A DNA stretch of 64,000 nt from an uncultured Sterolibacterium sp. Its GTDB lineage: Bacteria; Pseudomonadota; Gammaproteobacteria; Burkholderiales; Rhodocyclaceae. Every line of letters starts with the position of its first letter. The first letter of the stretch is position 1. The notes below the pieces were generated by a model, which had not been told where the DNA came from, did not search any database, and worked only from the letters and a program-made list of their open reading frames with translations. Of the stretch, positions 11,528 through 20,689 are shown piece by piece. Both the position numbers and the translations under genes were made by a program. The stretch spans positions 1 to 64,000 of the forward strand of contig CAIYYX010000151.1 in NCBI GenBank assembly GCA_903930535.1, read 5' to 3'.

Positions 11528-12463
11528 TCAGGCTTTTTGCCCGAGCATGCGCTTGTAGAACGCGATGATCTCGCCGACGATGCCGCGGCGGAAGAGCAGG
11601 ACGCAGATCACGAAAATGCTTCCCATGATGACCGTGACCAGGGAGCCGACCTTGTCTGCCAGTTCGTTTTGCAGGACCACGATGACGCTGGAGCCGACCA
11701 GCGGGCCAAACACCGTGCCCATGCCCCCCAGTATGGTCATCAGGACGACCTCTCCCGAGAGATGCCAGTGCGCATCGGTGAGGGTGGCGAACTTGAACAC
11801 CAGCATCTTGGTGGCGCCTGCGAGGCCGGCCAGCGCGGCGGAGAGTACGAAGGCGAGGAGTTTGTACTTCGCCACGTCGTAGCCCAGGGAGATCGCCCGC
11901 GGCTCGTTCTCCCGTATCGCCTTCAGTATCTGGCCGAAAGGCGAATGAATGGTGCGATAGATCAGCCAGAAGGCGAAGACGAATATCGCCAGCACGAAGT
12001 AGTAGAGATTCAAGTCGTTGGAAAGATCAATGAATCCGAGCAGCGCGCCCCTGGGAACGCCCTGCAGGCCGTCCTCGCCGCCGGTGAAGGATGCTTCCAG
12101 AAAGAAGAAGTAAATCATCTGCGCCAGCGCCAGGGTGACCATGGCGAAATAAATGCCCGTGCGGCGTATCGCCAGGCTGCCCACGGCCCAGCCCAGGGCG
12201 CCTGCAGCGATGGTGCCGGCCAGGAGGCCCAGTTCCGTGGGCAGACCCCAGACCTTGATGGCGTGGCCGGCGACATAGGCCGCGGCGCCAAAGAAGGCGG
12301 CATGGCCGAAGGAAAGCAATCCCGTGTAGCCCAGCAGCAGATTGAAGGCGCAGGCGAACAGGGCGAAGCACAGCACCTTCATCACCAGCACCGGATAGAT
12401 GAAGAAAGGTGCGGCCAGGCCAGCCGCCAGGAGCATCAGGTAAGCGATCGCCCTCCTGCTCAT
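11528..12463 (-). CDS. livM: Branched-chain-type ABC transporter permease LivM
   Basis: An inner-membrane permease of 311 residues with about eight to ten hydrophobic segments, one half of the channel of a HAAT-family importer. The stretch LLLGYTGLLSFGHAAFFG is the LivM signature. The start overlaps the livH stop by ATGA. In this context, followed by ETF and an acyl-CoA dehydrogenase, the importer may carry an aromatic or other organic acid and not only amino acids, because HAAT systems often sit in such catabolic operons. Substrate is not determined. Confidence 0.92.
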   Translation of the reverse strand: MSRRAIAYLMLLAAGLAAPFFIYPVLVMKVLCFALFACAFNLLLGYTGLLSFGHAAFFGAAAYVAGHAIKVWGLPTELGLLAGTIAAGALGWAVGSLAIRRTGIYFAMVTLALAQMIYFFFLEASFTGGEDGLQGVPRGALLGFIDLSNDLNLYYFVLAIFVFAFWLIYRTIHSPFGQILKAIRENEPRAISLGYDVAKYKLLAFVLSAALAGLAGATKMLVFKFATLTDAHWHLSGEVVLMTILGGMGTVFGPLVGSSVIVVLQNELADKVGSLVTVIMGSIFVICVLLFRRGIVGEIIAFYKRMLGQKA

Positions 12464-13347
12464 TTCTCTTTTCCGAACAGGCCGGCCGGACGAATCATCA
12501 GCACGATGGCCATGATGATGAACACCACCGTCGAAGAGGCCTCAGGGTAGAAAACCTTGGTCAGGCCCTCGATCACGCCGAGGCCCAGGCCGGTCAGGAT
12601 GGAGCCCAGGATGGAGCCCATGCCGCCGATCACCACCACGGCGAAAACGACGATGATGAGGTTGGAGCCCATCAGGGAACTCACCTGGATTGCCGGCGCC
12701 GCCAGCACGCCGGCAAAGCCGGCCAGCGCAGCGCCGAAGCCGTAAGTCAGCATCACCATCAGCGGCACGTTGATACCGAAGGCCTGGGTCAGCTTGGGAT
12801 TCTCCGTGGCGGCGCGCAGGTAAGCGCCCAGACGCGTCTTCTCGATCACGAACCAGGTGAGGAAACAAACCGCCAGGGAGGCGACAATCACCCAGGCGCG
12901 GTACTTGGGCAGAAACATGAAACCCAGGTTGAAGGCGCCGGAGAGTTCCTCGGGAATTGTGTAAGGCTGGCCGGAAACGCCGTACATATTGGTGAACAAG
13001 CCCTCGATGACCAGGGCCAGGCCGAAGGTGAGCAAGAGCCCATAGAGATGATCGAGTTTGTAGAGCCATTGCAGCATGCTGCGCTCTATCACGACGCCGA
13101 ACACGCCCACTGCCAGAGGTGCTAGCGCCAGCGAAGGCCAGTAGCCTATTCCCAGGTATTCGAGACCCATCCAGGCCAGGAAGGCGCCCATCATGTAGAG
13201 GGCGCCGTGGGCGAAGTTGATGATGTTCAGCATGCCGAAGATCACCGCCAGGCCCAGACTCAGCATGGCGTAGAAGGAGCCGCTGACCAGGCCCAGCATC
13301 AGCTGGCCCATCAGCGCCTGGATCGGAATGCCGAATATTTCAGTCAT
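12460..13347 (-). CDS. livH: Branched-chain-type ABC transporter permease LivH
   Basis: A 295-residue integral membrane permease, partner of LivM. It has the LivH signature GLAVIFGMLNIINFAHGALYM near the N-terminus and a run of hydrophobic segments across its length. The conserved RAATENPKLTQAFGIN cytoplasmic loop, which contacts the ATPase, is present. It lies 58 bases after livK and overlaps livM by four bases. Function is as described for the importer; substrate unknown. Confidence 0.93.
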   Translation of the reverse strand: MTEIFGIPIQALMGQLMLGLVSGSFYAMLSLGLAVIFGMLNIINFAHGALYMMGAFLAWMGLEYLGIGYWPSLALAPLAVGVFGVVIERSMLQWLYKLDHLYGLLLTFGLALVIEGLFTNMYGVSGQPYTIPEELSGAFNLGFMFLPKYRAWVIVASLAVCFLTWFVIEKTRLGAYLRAATENPKLTQAFGINVPLMVMLTYGFGAALAGFAGVLAAPAIQVSSLMGSNLIIVVFAVVVIGGMGSILGSILTGLGLGVIEGLTKVFYPEASSTVVFIIMAIVLMIRPAGLFGKEK

Positions 13348-13405
13348 GGGAACTCAACATTGCGTCAGCGCGGCACGGAGAGTTTCCCCGTGCCGCGTAG
13401 CCGTT

Positions 13406-14632
13406 CTATTTTTTCACCAAGGGGCAGCGCGACAGAGCCATCGGCTGGTAGGCATCGTTGCCCGGGATCACTGCCTTGATGTGGTAATAGTCCCAAGGTT
13501 CCTTGGACTCGGCCGGCTTCTTCACTTCCACCAGATACATGTCATGCACCATGCGGCCGTCCTCACGGAGCTTGCCGTTCTTGGCGAAGAAATCGCTGAC
13601 CGGCGTATCCCGCATTTTCTTCATCACTGTGGCGGCATCGTCCGTGCCGGCCGCCTGCACCGCCTTCAGATAGGTCGTGACCGCCGAGTAGGTGCCAGCA
13701 TGCAGCATGGACGGCATTTTCTTGTGCTTGGTGAAGAACTTGCGGCTCCAGGCGCGCGTCTCGTCGTTCAGGTTCCAGTAAAAGCCCTCTGTGAACATCA
13801 TGCCCTGGGTCGTGGGCAGGCCCAGCGCATGGATGTCCACGATGGTGGTCAGGAGACCGACCAGGCGCTGGCTCTTGGTCAGGCCGAACTCGTTGGCCGC
13901 CTTGATCGAGTTGACTGTGTCGCCGCCGGCGTTGGCCAGACCCACCACCTTGGCCTTGGAGGCCTGGGCCTGGAGCAGGAAGGAGGAAAAGTCCGAGGCA
14001 TTGAGCGGATGCCTGACCGAGCCCAACACCTTGCCGCCGTTTGCCTTGACCGCGTCCGAGGTGTCCTTTTCCAGGGACGCGCCGAAGGCATAGTCGGCGG
14101 TGAGGAAGAACCAGGTGTCGCCGCCGGCCTTGGTCACTGCCTTGCCCGGGCCGTTGGCCAGGGCATAGGTGTCATAAACATAATGCACGGTGTTGGGCGT
14201 GCAATCCTCGTTGGTCAGCCGCGTCGAGGCGGCGCCGGTATTGATCATGATGCGGTTCTTTTCCTGTGTCACCTTGGCCACGGCAATCGCCACCCCCGAG
14301 TTCAACACATCGGTGACCATGTCCACACCCTGGGTGTCGTACCACTCGCGCACCTTGTTGGATCCGACGTCAGCCTTGTTCTGGTGGTCGGCATAGACCA
14401 CTTCGATCTTGAATTTCGGCTTGGCCTGTGCGATGTAGTCCTCGACCGCCATCTGCGCGGCGGTCACCGAGCCCTGGCCGCCGAGGTCGGAATAGACGCC
14501 CGACATGTCGGTGAGCACGCCAATCTTGACCATATTGTCCGAGAGCTTCACGGCCTTGGCCTGCGCCATAACATTGCCGGCCGCGGGAATCAGCGCCGCG
14601 GCGATGGCGATATTGAGCAGTTTGCGTTTCAT
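13406..14632 (-). CDS. Periplasmic substrate-binding protein of the Liv-type importer
   Basis: A 408-residue type I periplasmic binding protein that captures the importer's substrate. It starts with a Sec signal peptide, MKRKLLNIAIAAALIPAAG, with probable cleavage after VMAQA. The mature part begins KLSDNMVKIGVLTDMSGVYS, typical of the LivK-like fold. A GGAGA ribosome site precedes the ATG. It sits between the ATPase and permease genes. Sequence alone does not show whether it binds amino acids or aromatic/organic acids. Confidence 0.92.
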   Translation of the reverse strand: MKRKLLNIAIAAALIPAAGNVMAQAKAVKLSDNMVKIGVLTDMSGVYSDLGGQGSVTAAQMAVEDYIAQAKPKFKIEVVYADHQNKADVGSNKVREWYDTQGVDMVTDVLNSGVAIAVAKVTQEKNRIMINTGAASTRLTNEDCTPNTVHYVYDTYALANGPGKAVTKAGGDTWFFLTADYAFGASLEKDTSDAVKANGGKVLGSVRHPLNASDFSSFLLQAQASKAKVVGLANAGGDTVNSIKAANEFGLTKSQRLVGLLTTIVDIHALGLPTTQGMMFTEGFYWNLNDETRAWSRKFFTKHKKMPSMLHAGTYSAVTTYLKAVQAAGTDDAATVMKKMRDTPVSDFFAKNGKLREDGRMVHDMYLVEVKKPAESKEPWDYYHIKAVIPGNDAYQPMALSRCPLVKK

Positions 14633-14669
14633 GTTGAGTCTCCTATTGATATGGTGCCGTTACAAACGA

Positions 14670-15380
14670 TTAAACTCCAAGATATTCCTGCAGCAATTCC
14701 TTCTTCGCTCCGATCTCGCCCTGGGAAATCTCCTCCGCGATCCTGCCGTGTTCGACAATGTACATGCGATCGGCCAGCGGCGCGGCAAATCGGAAATTCT
14801 GCTCGACCAGGACAATAGTGAATCCCTTTTCCTTCAGATGGCGGATGATCTCGCCGAGCTTCTGCACGATCACCGGCGCCAGGCCTTCCGAGACCTCGTC
14901 GAGCAGCAGCAGGCGGGCGCCGCTGCGGAGGATGCGCGCCATCGCCAGCATTTGCTGCTCGCCTCCGGACAGGCGCGTACCCTGGCTCTGGCGGCGCTCA
15001 TAGAGATTGGGGAACATCTGGTAGATCTCATCGAGGCTCATGCCGCCACTGGAAAGTTGCGGCGGCATGAGCAGATTCTCCTCGCAGGAGAGGCTGGCAT
15101 AAATGCCGCGCTCTTCCGGGCAATAACCGATGCCCAGCTGGGCAATGCGATGCGTCGCCATGGTTATGGTTTCATGTCCATTGACCATGATGGAACCGGT
15201 GCGACTGCCGGTCAGGCCGAGAATGGCCCGCAGCGTGGTGGTGCGCCCGGCGCCGTTACGGCCCAACAGGGAAACGCATTCGCCGCTGTTTACCACCAGA
15301 TCCATGCCATGCAGGATATGCGACTCGCCGTAGAAGGCGTGCAGATCTCTGATACGTAAATATTCCACGGCTTGCATCAT
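14670..15380 (-). CDS. livF: ABC transporter ATP-binding protein LivF
   Basis: A 236-residue cytoplasmic ATPase of the Liv-type importer. It contains the signature TRLSGGEQQMLAMAR, Walker B RLLLLDEVSEGLAP and the switch histidine region near VLVEQN. The Walker A loop reads GRNGAGRTTTLR, so arginine stands where the invariant lysine is expected (GRNGAGKTT); the codon is CGC. The start overlaps the livG stop by ATGA. Everything else, including length, is normal for LivF. Confidence 0.93.
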   Translation of the reverse strand: MMQAVEYLRIRDLHAFYGESHILHGMDLVVNSGECVSLLGRNGAGRTTTLRAILGLTGSRTGSIMVNGHETITMATHRIAQLGIGYCPEERGIYASLSCEENLLMPPQLSSGGMSLDEIYQMFPNLYERRQSQGTRLSGGEQQMLAMARILRSGARLLLLDEVSEGLAPVIVQKLGEIIRHLKEKGFTIVLVEQNFRFAAPLADRMYIVEHGRIAEEISQGEIGAKKELLQEYLGV

Positions 15381-16144
15381 GCCTGCGCCGCCTCCTCAGA
15401 CGTACCCATGTAAGCCTCGATCACCAACGGATTCTTCGCCACCTCGGCATAGGGTCCCTCTGCGAGGACAGCGCCGCGCGCCAGGACGGTAATCATGTCG
15501 GAGATGCCTGACACTACCTTCATGTTGTGCTCGACCATCAGTATGGTGCGCCGGGTGGAGACCTTCTTGATGAGTTGCATGACCCGATCCACATCCTCGT
15601 GGCCCATGCCCTGGGTCGGCTCGTCCAACAGCATCAGTTCGGGATCGAGCGCCAGTGTCGTGGCGATCTCGAGCGCGCGCTTGCGCCCGTAGGGAAGCTC
15701 GACGGCGACCATGTCCACGTAGGAATCCAGCCCCACCTCGGCCAGGAGTTCGATGGCGCGGTCGTCCAGGCGAGAGAGGGTGCTATCGGAACGCCAGAAA
15801 TAGAATGAGCCTCCGAGCTTCCGCTGCAAGGCGATGCGCACATTCTCCAGCACCGTCAGATGCGGAAACACCGCCGAAATCTGGAAGGAGCGGACGATGC
15901 CGCGACGGGCGATCTGCGCCGGCGCCTCAAGGGTGATGTCCTCGCCGTTGAAGCGAATGCGACCGCGGGTCGGTTCGAGAAACTTGGTGAGCAGATTGAA
16001 GCAGGTGGTCTTGCCGGCGCCATTGGGGCCGATCAGGGCGTGAATATGGCCACGCCGGACTTTCAGGCTGACGTCGCTGACTGCGACAAAACCCTTGAAC
16101 TCCTTGACGAGTGCGTCCGTCTCTAGAATGTAGTCGTCTGCCAT
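15377..16144 (-). CDS. livG: ABC transporter ATP-binding protein LivG
   Basis: A 255-residue ATPase, partner of LivF in the importer. Walker A is canonical (GPNGAGKTT), with the signature region around ELPYGRKRALEIATTLA and Walker B ELMLLDEPTQGMGHED. I chose the ATG at 16142-16144, which gives MADDYILETDALVKEF; an in-frame GTG at 16172-16174 is less likely. It is the first gene of the co-directional block running down to 5091. Because its Walker A is intact, it could provide the competent site if LivF is impaired. Confidence 0.93.
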   Translation of the reverse strand: MADDYILETDALVKEFKGFVAVSDVSLKVRRGHIHALIGPNGAGKTTCFNLLTKFLEPTRGRIRFNGEDITLEAPAQIARRGIVRSFQISAVFPHLTVLENVRIALQRKLGGSFYFWRSDSTLSRLDDRAIELLAEVGLDSYVDMVAVELPYGRKRALEIATTLALDPELMLLDEPTQGMGHEDVDRVMQLIKKVSTRRTILMVEHNMKVVSGISDMITVLARGAVLAEGPYAEVAKNPLVIEAYMGTSEEAAQA

Positions 16145-16466
16145 CCCGTCTCTTGGCGGAGTCTGAATCCGCACCGCCTATTGTAATGGGTTGCACGCCA
16201 TCTCCTGCACCAGATGCGCTGGCAGGAATATTCTTTAGGTTAAAACGACTTTTGCCCTGCTGAACTATACAACGGCGTGCGGGGTTCCCGCAATGGCCTC
16301 AATGGATCAAAGGCGACTCCTTCCTGTCCGCATGCACGCCGCGCACGGAGGTATGGGCCAGCAGAATCCGCAAGGCATCCCTGGATCTGAACCCTGAGGA
16401 ACATCATGGGCTGCACAGGAAGAGCAGCAGCACCATCAGCCGTCTCCTGCTCATCCCGGACAAGGG
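16145..16466. other. 322-base gap without a recognised gene
   Basis: This lies between the hydratase-family gene and livG. It is the place to expect the promoter of the liv block. A TACAAT box on the minus strand at 16180-16185 is a possible -10 with no good -35. Short open frames here show no recognisable family, and I see no repeat or hairpin terminator. Confidence 0.5.
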
Positions 16467-17252
16467 CTAAGAACCCTTCCACTGCGGCGCGCGCTTTGCC
16501 ATGAAGGCATCGATGCCCTCGCCCGCGTCTGCCGCCATCATGTTGCAGGCCATGGTTTCCGCGGCCAGCTGGTAGGCGCCTGCGAGACCCATCTCGAGCT
16601 GCTTGTAGAACATCTTCTTGCCCATGGCCACGGCAAGCCCAGACTTGGCGAGTATGCTGTCTGTCAGCTTCCTGACCTCTGCGTCGAGATCACCGGCGGC
16701 CACCACGCGGTTGATGAGGCCGCGGCGCAATGCCTCCTGGGCATCGATGAACTCGCCCGTGAGCAGCATCTCCATCGCCTGCTTGCGCCCCATGTTGCGC
16801 GACAAGGCGACGGCGGGAGTCGAGCAGAAAAGTCCGACATTGATTCCGGAGACTGCGAAACGGGCATCAAGAGCCGCCACTGCCAGATCACAGCTCGCCA
16901 CCAGCTGGCAGCCGGCCGCGGTAGCGATGCCATGGACACGGGCGATCACCGGCTGCGGCATTTCGCTCAGCGTCGTCATCACCCTCGCGCACTGGCGGAA
17001 CAGCTCTTGCATGTAAGCCTTGGACGGATTCGCGCGCATCTCCTTCAAGTCATGGCCGGCGCAGAAGGCACGTCCTGCGCCGCTGATGACCACGACGCGG
17101 ATGGTGGCATCCCTGGCGATGGCATCGAGTTCTTCCTGAAGTTCCGAGAGCAGGGCCTTGGAGAGCGAGTTGAACTGGCTGGCGCGGTTCAAGGTCAGCG
17201 TGCTGACCCCGGCTGCATCCTGACGCAGCAGTAAGGGTTCGACGGTAGTCAT
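16467..17252 (-). CDS. Enoyl-CoA hydratase/isomerase-family protein, ECHDC3-like
   Basis: A 261-residue crotonase-fold protein. The oxyanion-hole region GRAFCAGHDLKEM and the stretch NVGLFCSTPAVALSR are characteristic of the ECHDC3 subgroup. In classical hydratases the two catalytic glutamates lie in GGGCELA and in FGQPEI. Here the corresponding stretches read AAGCQLVASCD and FAVSGINVG, so both glutamates are replaced (Q and G by my alignment). It is therefore unlikely to be an efficient 2-enoyl-CoA hydratase and may do other crotonase chemistry or act as an acyl-CoA binder. The ATG at 17250-17252 has GGAGG five bases upstream; an in-frame extension to 17294 lacks support. Confidence 0.85.
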   Translation of the reverse strand: MTTVEPLLLRQDAAGVSTLTLNRASQFNSLSKALLSELQEELDAIARDATIRVVVISGAGRAFCAGHDLKEMRANPSKAYMQELFRQCARVMTTLSEMPQPVIARVHGIATAAGCQLVASCDLAVAALDARFAVSGINVGLFCSTPAVALSRNMGRKQAMEMLLTGEFIDAQEALRRGLINRVVAAGDLDAEVRKLTDSILAKSGLAVAMGKKMFYKQLEMGLAGAYQLAAETMACNMMAADAGEGIDAFMAKRAPQWKGS

Positions 17253-17454
17253 GTTGCCTCCGAAGGGACTCGTCACGTGGCGGCGGCAAGTCAATCAATG
17301 GAAATGAAAACCCCGCCCCCCGTCTTCGGTGGCTTCTGTGGGGATGTTGAGGGTATTTTTGCATAGAACGGCAAGGATGTGGAATGCAGCCGTCGCAACA
17401 GCACTCCGCATCCAGGAATTCCCCTCAAAAACACCCTTTGCCCCTTTCGTTTAT

Positions 17455-17482
17455 TTGACACAGGGCCAGGAAAGGCTACCAT
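17455..17482 (+). promoter_or_regulatory. Probable sigma70 promoter of the HDOD gene
   Basis: A perfect -35 TTGACA (17455-17460) is followed after 16 bases by TACCAT (17477-17482), a 4-of-6 -10 box, 34 bases before the ATG of the HDOD gene. It stands in the divergent gap with the hydratase-family gene. Confidence 0.55.
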
Positions 17483-17516
17483 CCAACGTTGCTGAGTCAA
17501 TCCTGGGTGAATCGCA

Positions 17517-18410
17517 ATGCTTGAAGATAACATCGACAAGCTGCTGTCATTAGACAATGTTCTGGAGGAAACCCTCAAGAACATTGGCATCCCGCCTCGT
17601 CCCGAGATTATTGATCGCATTGCGACCGAAATGGCCAAGGAAGACCCCAGCTTCCATCACCTTGGGCAGCTCATAGGCGCAGATGTCAGTCTCTCCGCGA
17701 GCCTGATCAAGACGGCCAATTCCCCGTTTTATGGCTTCAGAAGCCGGGCGCAATCCAGCAACGAGGCATTGATGATGCTGGGTCTGGACGTGACCAGTCG
17801 CGCTATCGCGGGCATCAGTTTGCGCAAGGCGTTTCCTGCCGATATCCGCCTGGAAAGATTCTGGCATGCTTCAGGTCAAATTGCCGCGCTCTCGGGGTGG
17901 CTGACCCAGATCATCGGAAAGAAAAGGTTTCGCGCCGATACCGCACACACTTTTGGTCTATTCCGGGATTGCGGCATCCCGGTGATGCTAAGACGATTTC
18001 CGACCTACGAAAAAATCCTTGCCCATGCCAACGAGGATGCCTTGCAACCCTTCACGCAAGTGGAGCAGCAGGGACTGCCGGAATTCCCGATAGATCACGC
18101 CATGGCCGGCTGCCTGCTGGCCCAGAGCTGGTTGTTACCCAGGGACATCTGTCTGGCTATCCGCCATCATCACGATCTTTCCGCCCTCGATGCCAGCGAC
18201 TCCGGACTGCCCTCTAGCAGCCGCTTTCTGATTGCGATGGGCCAAACGGCAGAGCATATCCTGCAAGAAATCACCGGCGGCAGCCGCACAAAGGAATGGT
18301 CAAAGCTGGGTGATTCCTGCCTGCGTCTGCTGGATTTCACGGAAAGCGAATTGAAGGCAATCTATGACATCGCGGCAATTGTGCTGAAGTCTATCGATAA
18401 ACTCGCATAG
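17517..18410 (+). CDS. HDOD domain signalling protein
   Basis: A 297-residue cytoplasmic protein of the HDOD family, which is related to HD phosphohydrolases but usually lacks the catalytic HD pair and acts in regulation. The central part shows the family pattern, with GQLIGADVSLSASLIKTANS, then NEALMMLGLDVTSRAIAGIS, and later AIRHHHDLSALD. Output domains are absent, so it is a stand-alone HDOD protein. It is preceded by its own promoter and ends 24 bases before the convergent acyl-CoA ligase. The target of regulation is unknown. Confidence 0.85.
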   Translation: MLEDNIDKLLSLDNVLEETLKNIGIPPRPEIIDRIATEMAKEDPSFHHLGQLIGADVSLSASLIKTANSPFYGFRSRAQSSNEALMMLGLDVTSRAIAGISLRKAFPADIRLERFWHASGQIAALSGWLTQIIGKKRFRADTAHTFGLFRDCGIPVMLRRFPTYEKILAHANEDALQPFTQVEQQGLPEFPIDHAMAGCLLAQSWLLPRDICLAIRHHHDLSALDASDSGLPSSSRFLIAMGQTAEHILQEITGGSRTKEWSKLGDSCLRLLDFTESELKAIYDIAAIVLKSIDKLA

Positions 18411-18434
18411 GCTGTGCTGGCGGAAGCCAGGCAG

Positions 18435-20069
18435 TCAGAAGGCGGCGGCAGACTTTGCCCGCTCGCGCAGGATGAACTTCTGGATCTTGCCGGTCGAGGT
18501 CTTGGGCAGGGGCTCGAAAATGAATTTCTTCGGCACCTTGAAATGGGCCATGCGGCTGCGGCAGAATTCGCGCAGTTCTTCCGCGCTGACGGTACTGCCC
18601 TCCTTCAACTCGATGAAGGCACAAGGCACCTCCCCCCACTTTGCATCGGGTGTAGCCACCACGGCCGCCGCCATCACCGCAGGATGGCGGTAGAGCGTCT
18701 CCTCGACCTCGACCGAGGAGATATTTTCGCCACCGGAAATGATCACATCCTTTGACCTGTCCTTGATTTTTATATAGCCATCGGGCTGCATCACGGCGAG
18801 GTCGCCAGTATGGTACCAGCCGCCGCGAAAGGCTTCCTCGGTAGCACTCTCGTTCTTCAGGTAGCCCTTCATCACCAGATTGCCGCGGAACATGATCTCG
18901 CCCATGGTCTCTCCATCCCAGGGCACGGGCGCCATGGTCTGCGGATCGAGGACCGTCACGCCCTCCTGCATGTGGTAACGCACGCCCTGGCGGCCGTTCA
19001 TCTCGGTGCGCTTCTCAATGGGCAGGTCATCCCATTCCGGATGCTTGGCGCAGACCGCCGCCGGGCCGTAGGTTTCGGTCAGGCCATAGACGTGGGTGAT
19101 GGCAAAGCCGATGTTTTCCATGCCCTCGATCACCGAGGCCGGCGGCGGCGCCGCGGCAACCAGGGCGAAGACCTTGTGGTCAATGCCCTGGCGCCATTCT
19201 GCAGGCGCATTGACGAGCAGGGAGTGGACGACGGGTGCGCCGCAGTAATGGGTCACCTTGTGTTCGCGGATGGCATCCAGGATCAGCCTGGGATCGACCC
19301 GGCGCAAACACACGCTGGTTCCCGAATTGGCGGCCACCGTCCAGGGAAAACACCAGCCGTTGCAATGGAACATCGGCAGGGTCCACAGATAGACGGCGGA
19401 AGGGCTCATGCCCCAGGAGACGATGTTGGAGACGGCATTGAGGTAAGCGCCGCGATGATGATAGACGACCCCTTTTGGATTGCCTGTCGTGCCGGAAGTG
19501 TAGTTGAGCGAAATGGCATTCCATTCGTCTGAAGGATTCTTCCAGGCGAATTCCGCATCGCCTGATCTCAGTAGAGCCTCGTACTCGATGCCGCCCATGC
19601 GCTCGCCGGGACCGGAGTATTCCGTGTCATCGACATCGATGACCAGGATGTCGCGGCCGAGCTGTGCCAGAGCCTGCTTCGCCATGGGTGAATACTCGCG
19701 GTCAACAATCAGCGCCCTGGCCTCGCCGTGATTCAGCATGAAGGCGATGGAATCGGCATCCAGCCGGGTGTTCAGGGTATTGAGCACGGCGCCTATCATG
19801 GGCACACCGAAGTGGCATTCGAGCATCTCCGGCGTGTTATTGAGCATCGCCGCCACGGTGTCGCCCTCGCCAATGCCTTTAGCCAGCAAAGCCGAGGCAA
19901 GCCTGCGGCTGCGCGCGTAAGCCTCCCTCCAGGTATAGCGGCGCTCGCCGTGGATCACCGCACAGCGCTCAGGATAGACATAGGCGGAGCGCTCGATGAA
20001 GGTCAGCGGCGTCAGCGGCACATAGTTGGCGGCATTCTTGGCAAGGCCGGTGGCATAGGGATGGGTCAT
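18435..20069 (-). CDS. AMP-dependent acyl-CoA ligase (fatty-acid/methylmercaptopropionate ligase type)
   Basis: A 544-residue ANL enzyme that activates a carboxylic acid to its CoA ester. The adenylation loop reads NYTSGTTGNPKG, the gate region is GLTETYGPAAVCAKHPEW, and the C-terminus has the catalytic-lysine motif KTSTGKIQKF. Size and sequence style fit medium/long-chain ligases close to the DmdB group. A GAGAGGAG ribosome site precedes the ATG. It lies just downstream of a lipid transport operon on the same strand (15 bases after the lipoprotein gene in gene order is not the case; it follows it with a 15-base gap), which suggests that imported or recycled lipid acids may be its substrate. 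Confidence 0.88.
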   Translation of the reverse strand: MTHPYATGLAKNAANYVPLTPLTFIERSAYVYPERCAVIHGERRYTWREAYARSRRLASALLAKGIGEGDTVAAMLNNTPEMLECHFGVPMIGAVLNTLNTRLDADSIAFMLNHGEARALIVDREYSPMAKQALAQLGRDILVIDVDDTEYSGPGERMGGIEYEALLRSGDAEFAWKNPSDEWNAISLNYTSGTTGNPKGVVYHHRGAYLNAVSNIVSWGMSPSAVYLWTLPMFHCNGWCFPWTVAANSGTSVCLRRVDPRLILDAIREHKVTHYCGAPVVHSLLVNAPAEWRQGIDHKVFALVAAAPPPASVIEGMENIGFAITHVYGLTETYGPAAVCAKHPEWDDLPIEKRTEMNGRQGVRYHMQEGVTVLDPQTMAPVPWDGETMGEIMFRGNLVMKGYLKNESATEEAFRGGWYHTGDLAVMQPDGYIKIKDRSKDVIISGGENISSVEVEETLYRHPAVMAAAVVATPDAKWGEVPCAFIELKEGSTVSAEELREFCRSRMAHFKVPKKFIFEPLPKTSTGKIQKFILRERAKSAAAF

Positions 20070-20084
20070 GGCGCTCCTCTCTAA

Positions 20085-20684
20085 TCAGCTGGCATTGCAG
20101 CGCAGGGCAAGTTCCGGCGTCTCGCGGTAAAGCCCTGAGAGCCAGGCGGCGACATCCATGGAAAGTTGGGAGGAAGCTGCGCTGATTGCCGCCGCACCCG
20201 CGCTGGCATCTGCCCCCGCAGGCCGGGAGAGACTGAAGGTGCGCCGGGAGAGCAGCATGTCGCCGCGCGGCGCGTGAAGTGAGGTGCGAATTTCCAGCAA
20301 GGCGCGGCTCGTCCCCGGCGCGTCGAATGCCTGGACGAGCTCATTGAGTTCGACGCGCAGGGTGCAGCCGACCGCCTTGATAACCGCTGCGTCTGCTAGC
20401 AATCGCCGCTGCAGCAGGCGCTCGAGCAGTTCCGCAGGCATCGCCACCCAGCGGGCTTCGCCATAGGCCTCGCGACGCGAACCGGTCGCATAGTCGAGGC
20501 GGTATTGCATCAATGGAGTGGCCAGCCATGAAGGCGAGCGCACCTCGACCGAGCGCAAGAGCAGTCCGGAAGACTGCCCTTCGATCGTGGCAGATTGGCT
20601 CATGTCGTAGCGGGCCACGCGTGAAGGACCGGTGCTGACGCAACCGCAAGACAGCAGGATGAGAGCGATCAGAAAAAAACGCAT
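20085..20684 (-). CDS. ABC-type transport auxiliary lipoprotein (PqiC/MCE-associated type)
   Basis: A lipoprotein of 199 residues that belongs with the upstream MCE transporter. The N-terminus MRFFLIALILLSCGC is a signal peptide with two possible lipobox cysteines. The rest matches the ABC-transport auxiliary domain in layout: a RSVEVRSPSWL strand near the start, then a helical region and a hydrophobic C-terminal part. The ATG at 20682-20684 has AGGTGA upstream; a GTG at 20691-20693, which overlaps the mlaD-like stop as GTGA, would add three residues. It is expected to sit at the inner leaflet of the outer membrane and help the MCE protein move lipid across the periplasm. Confidence 0.75.
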   Translation of the reverse strand: MRFFLIALILLSCGCVSTGPSRVARYDMSQSATIEGQSSGLLLRSVEVRSPSWLATPLMQYRLDYATGSRREAYGEARWVAMPAELLERLLQRRLLADAAVIKAVGCTLRVELNELVQAFDAPGTSRALLEIRTSLHAPRGDMLLSRRTFSLSRPAGADASAGAAAISAASSQLSMDVAAWLSGLYRETPELALRCNAS

Positions 20685-20689
20685 GGGTT

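Noticed and set aside
16240-16482. Small gene in the gap before livG
   Set aside because: The minus-strand frame of 80 codons overlaps the hydratase gene end, has no ribosome site and matches nothing I know.
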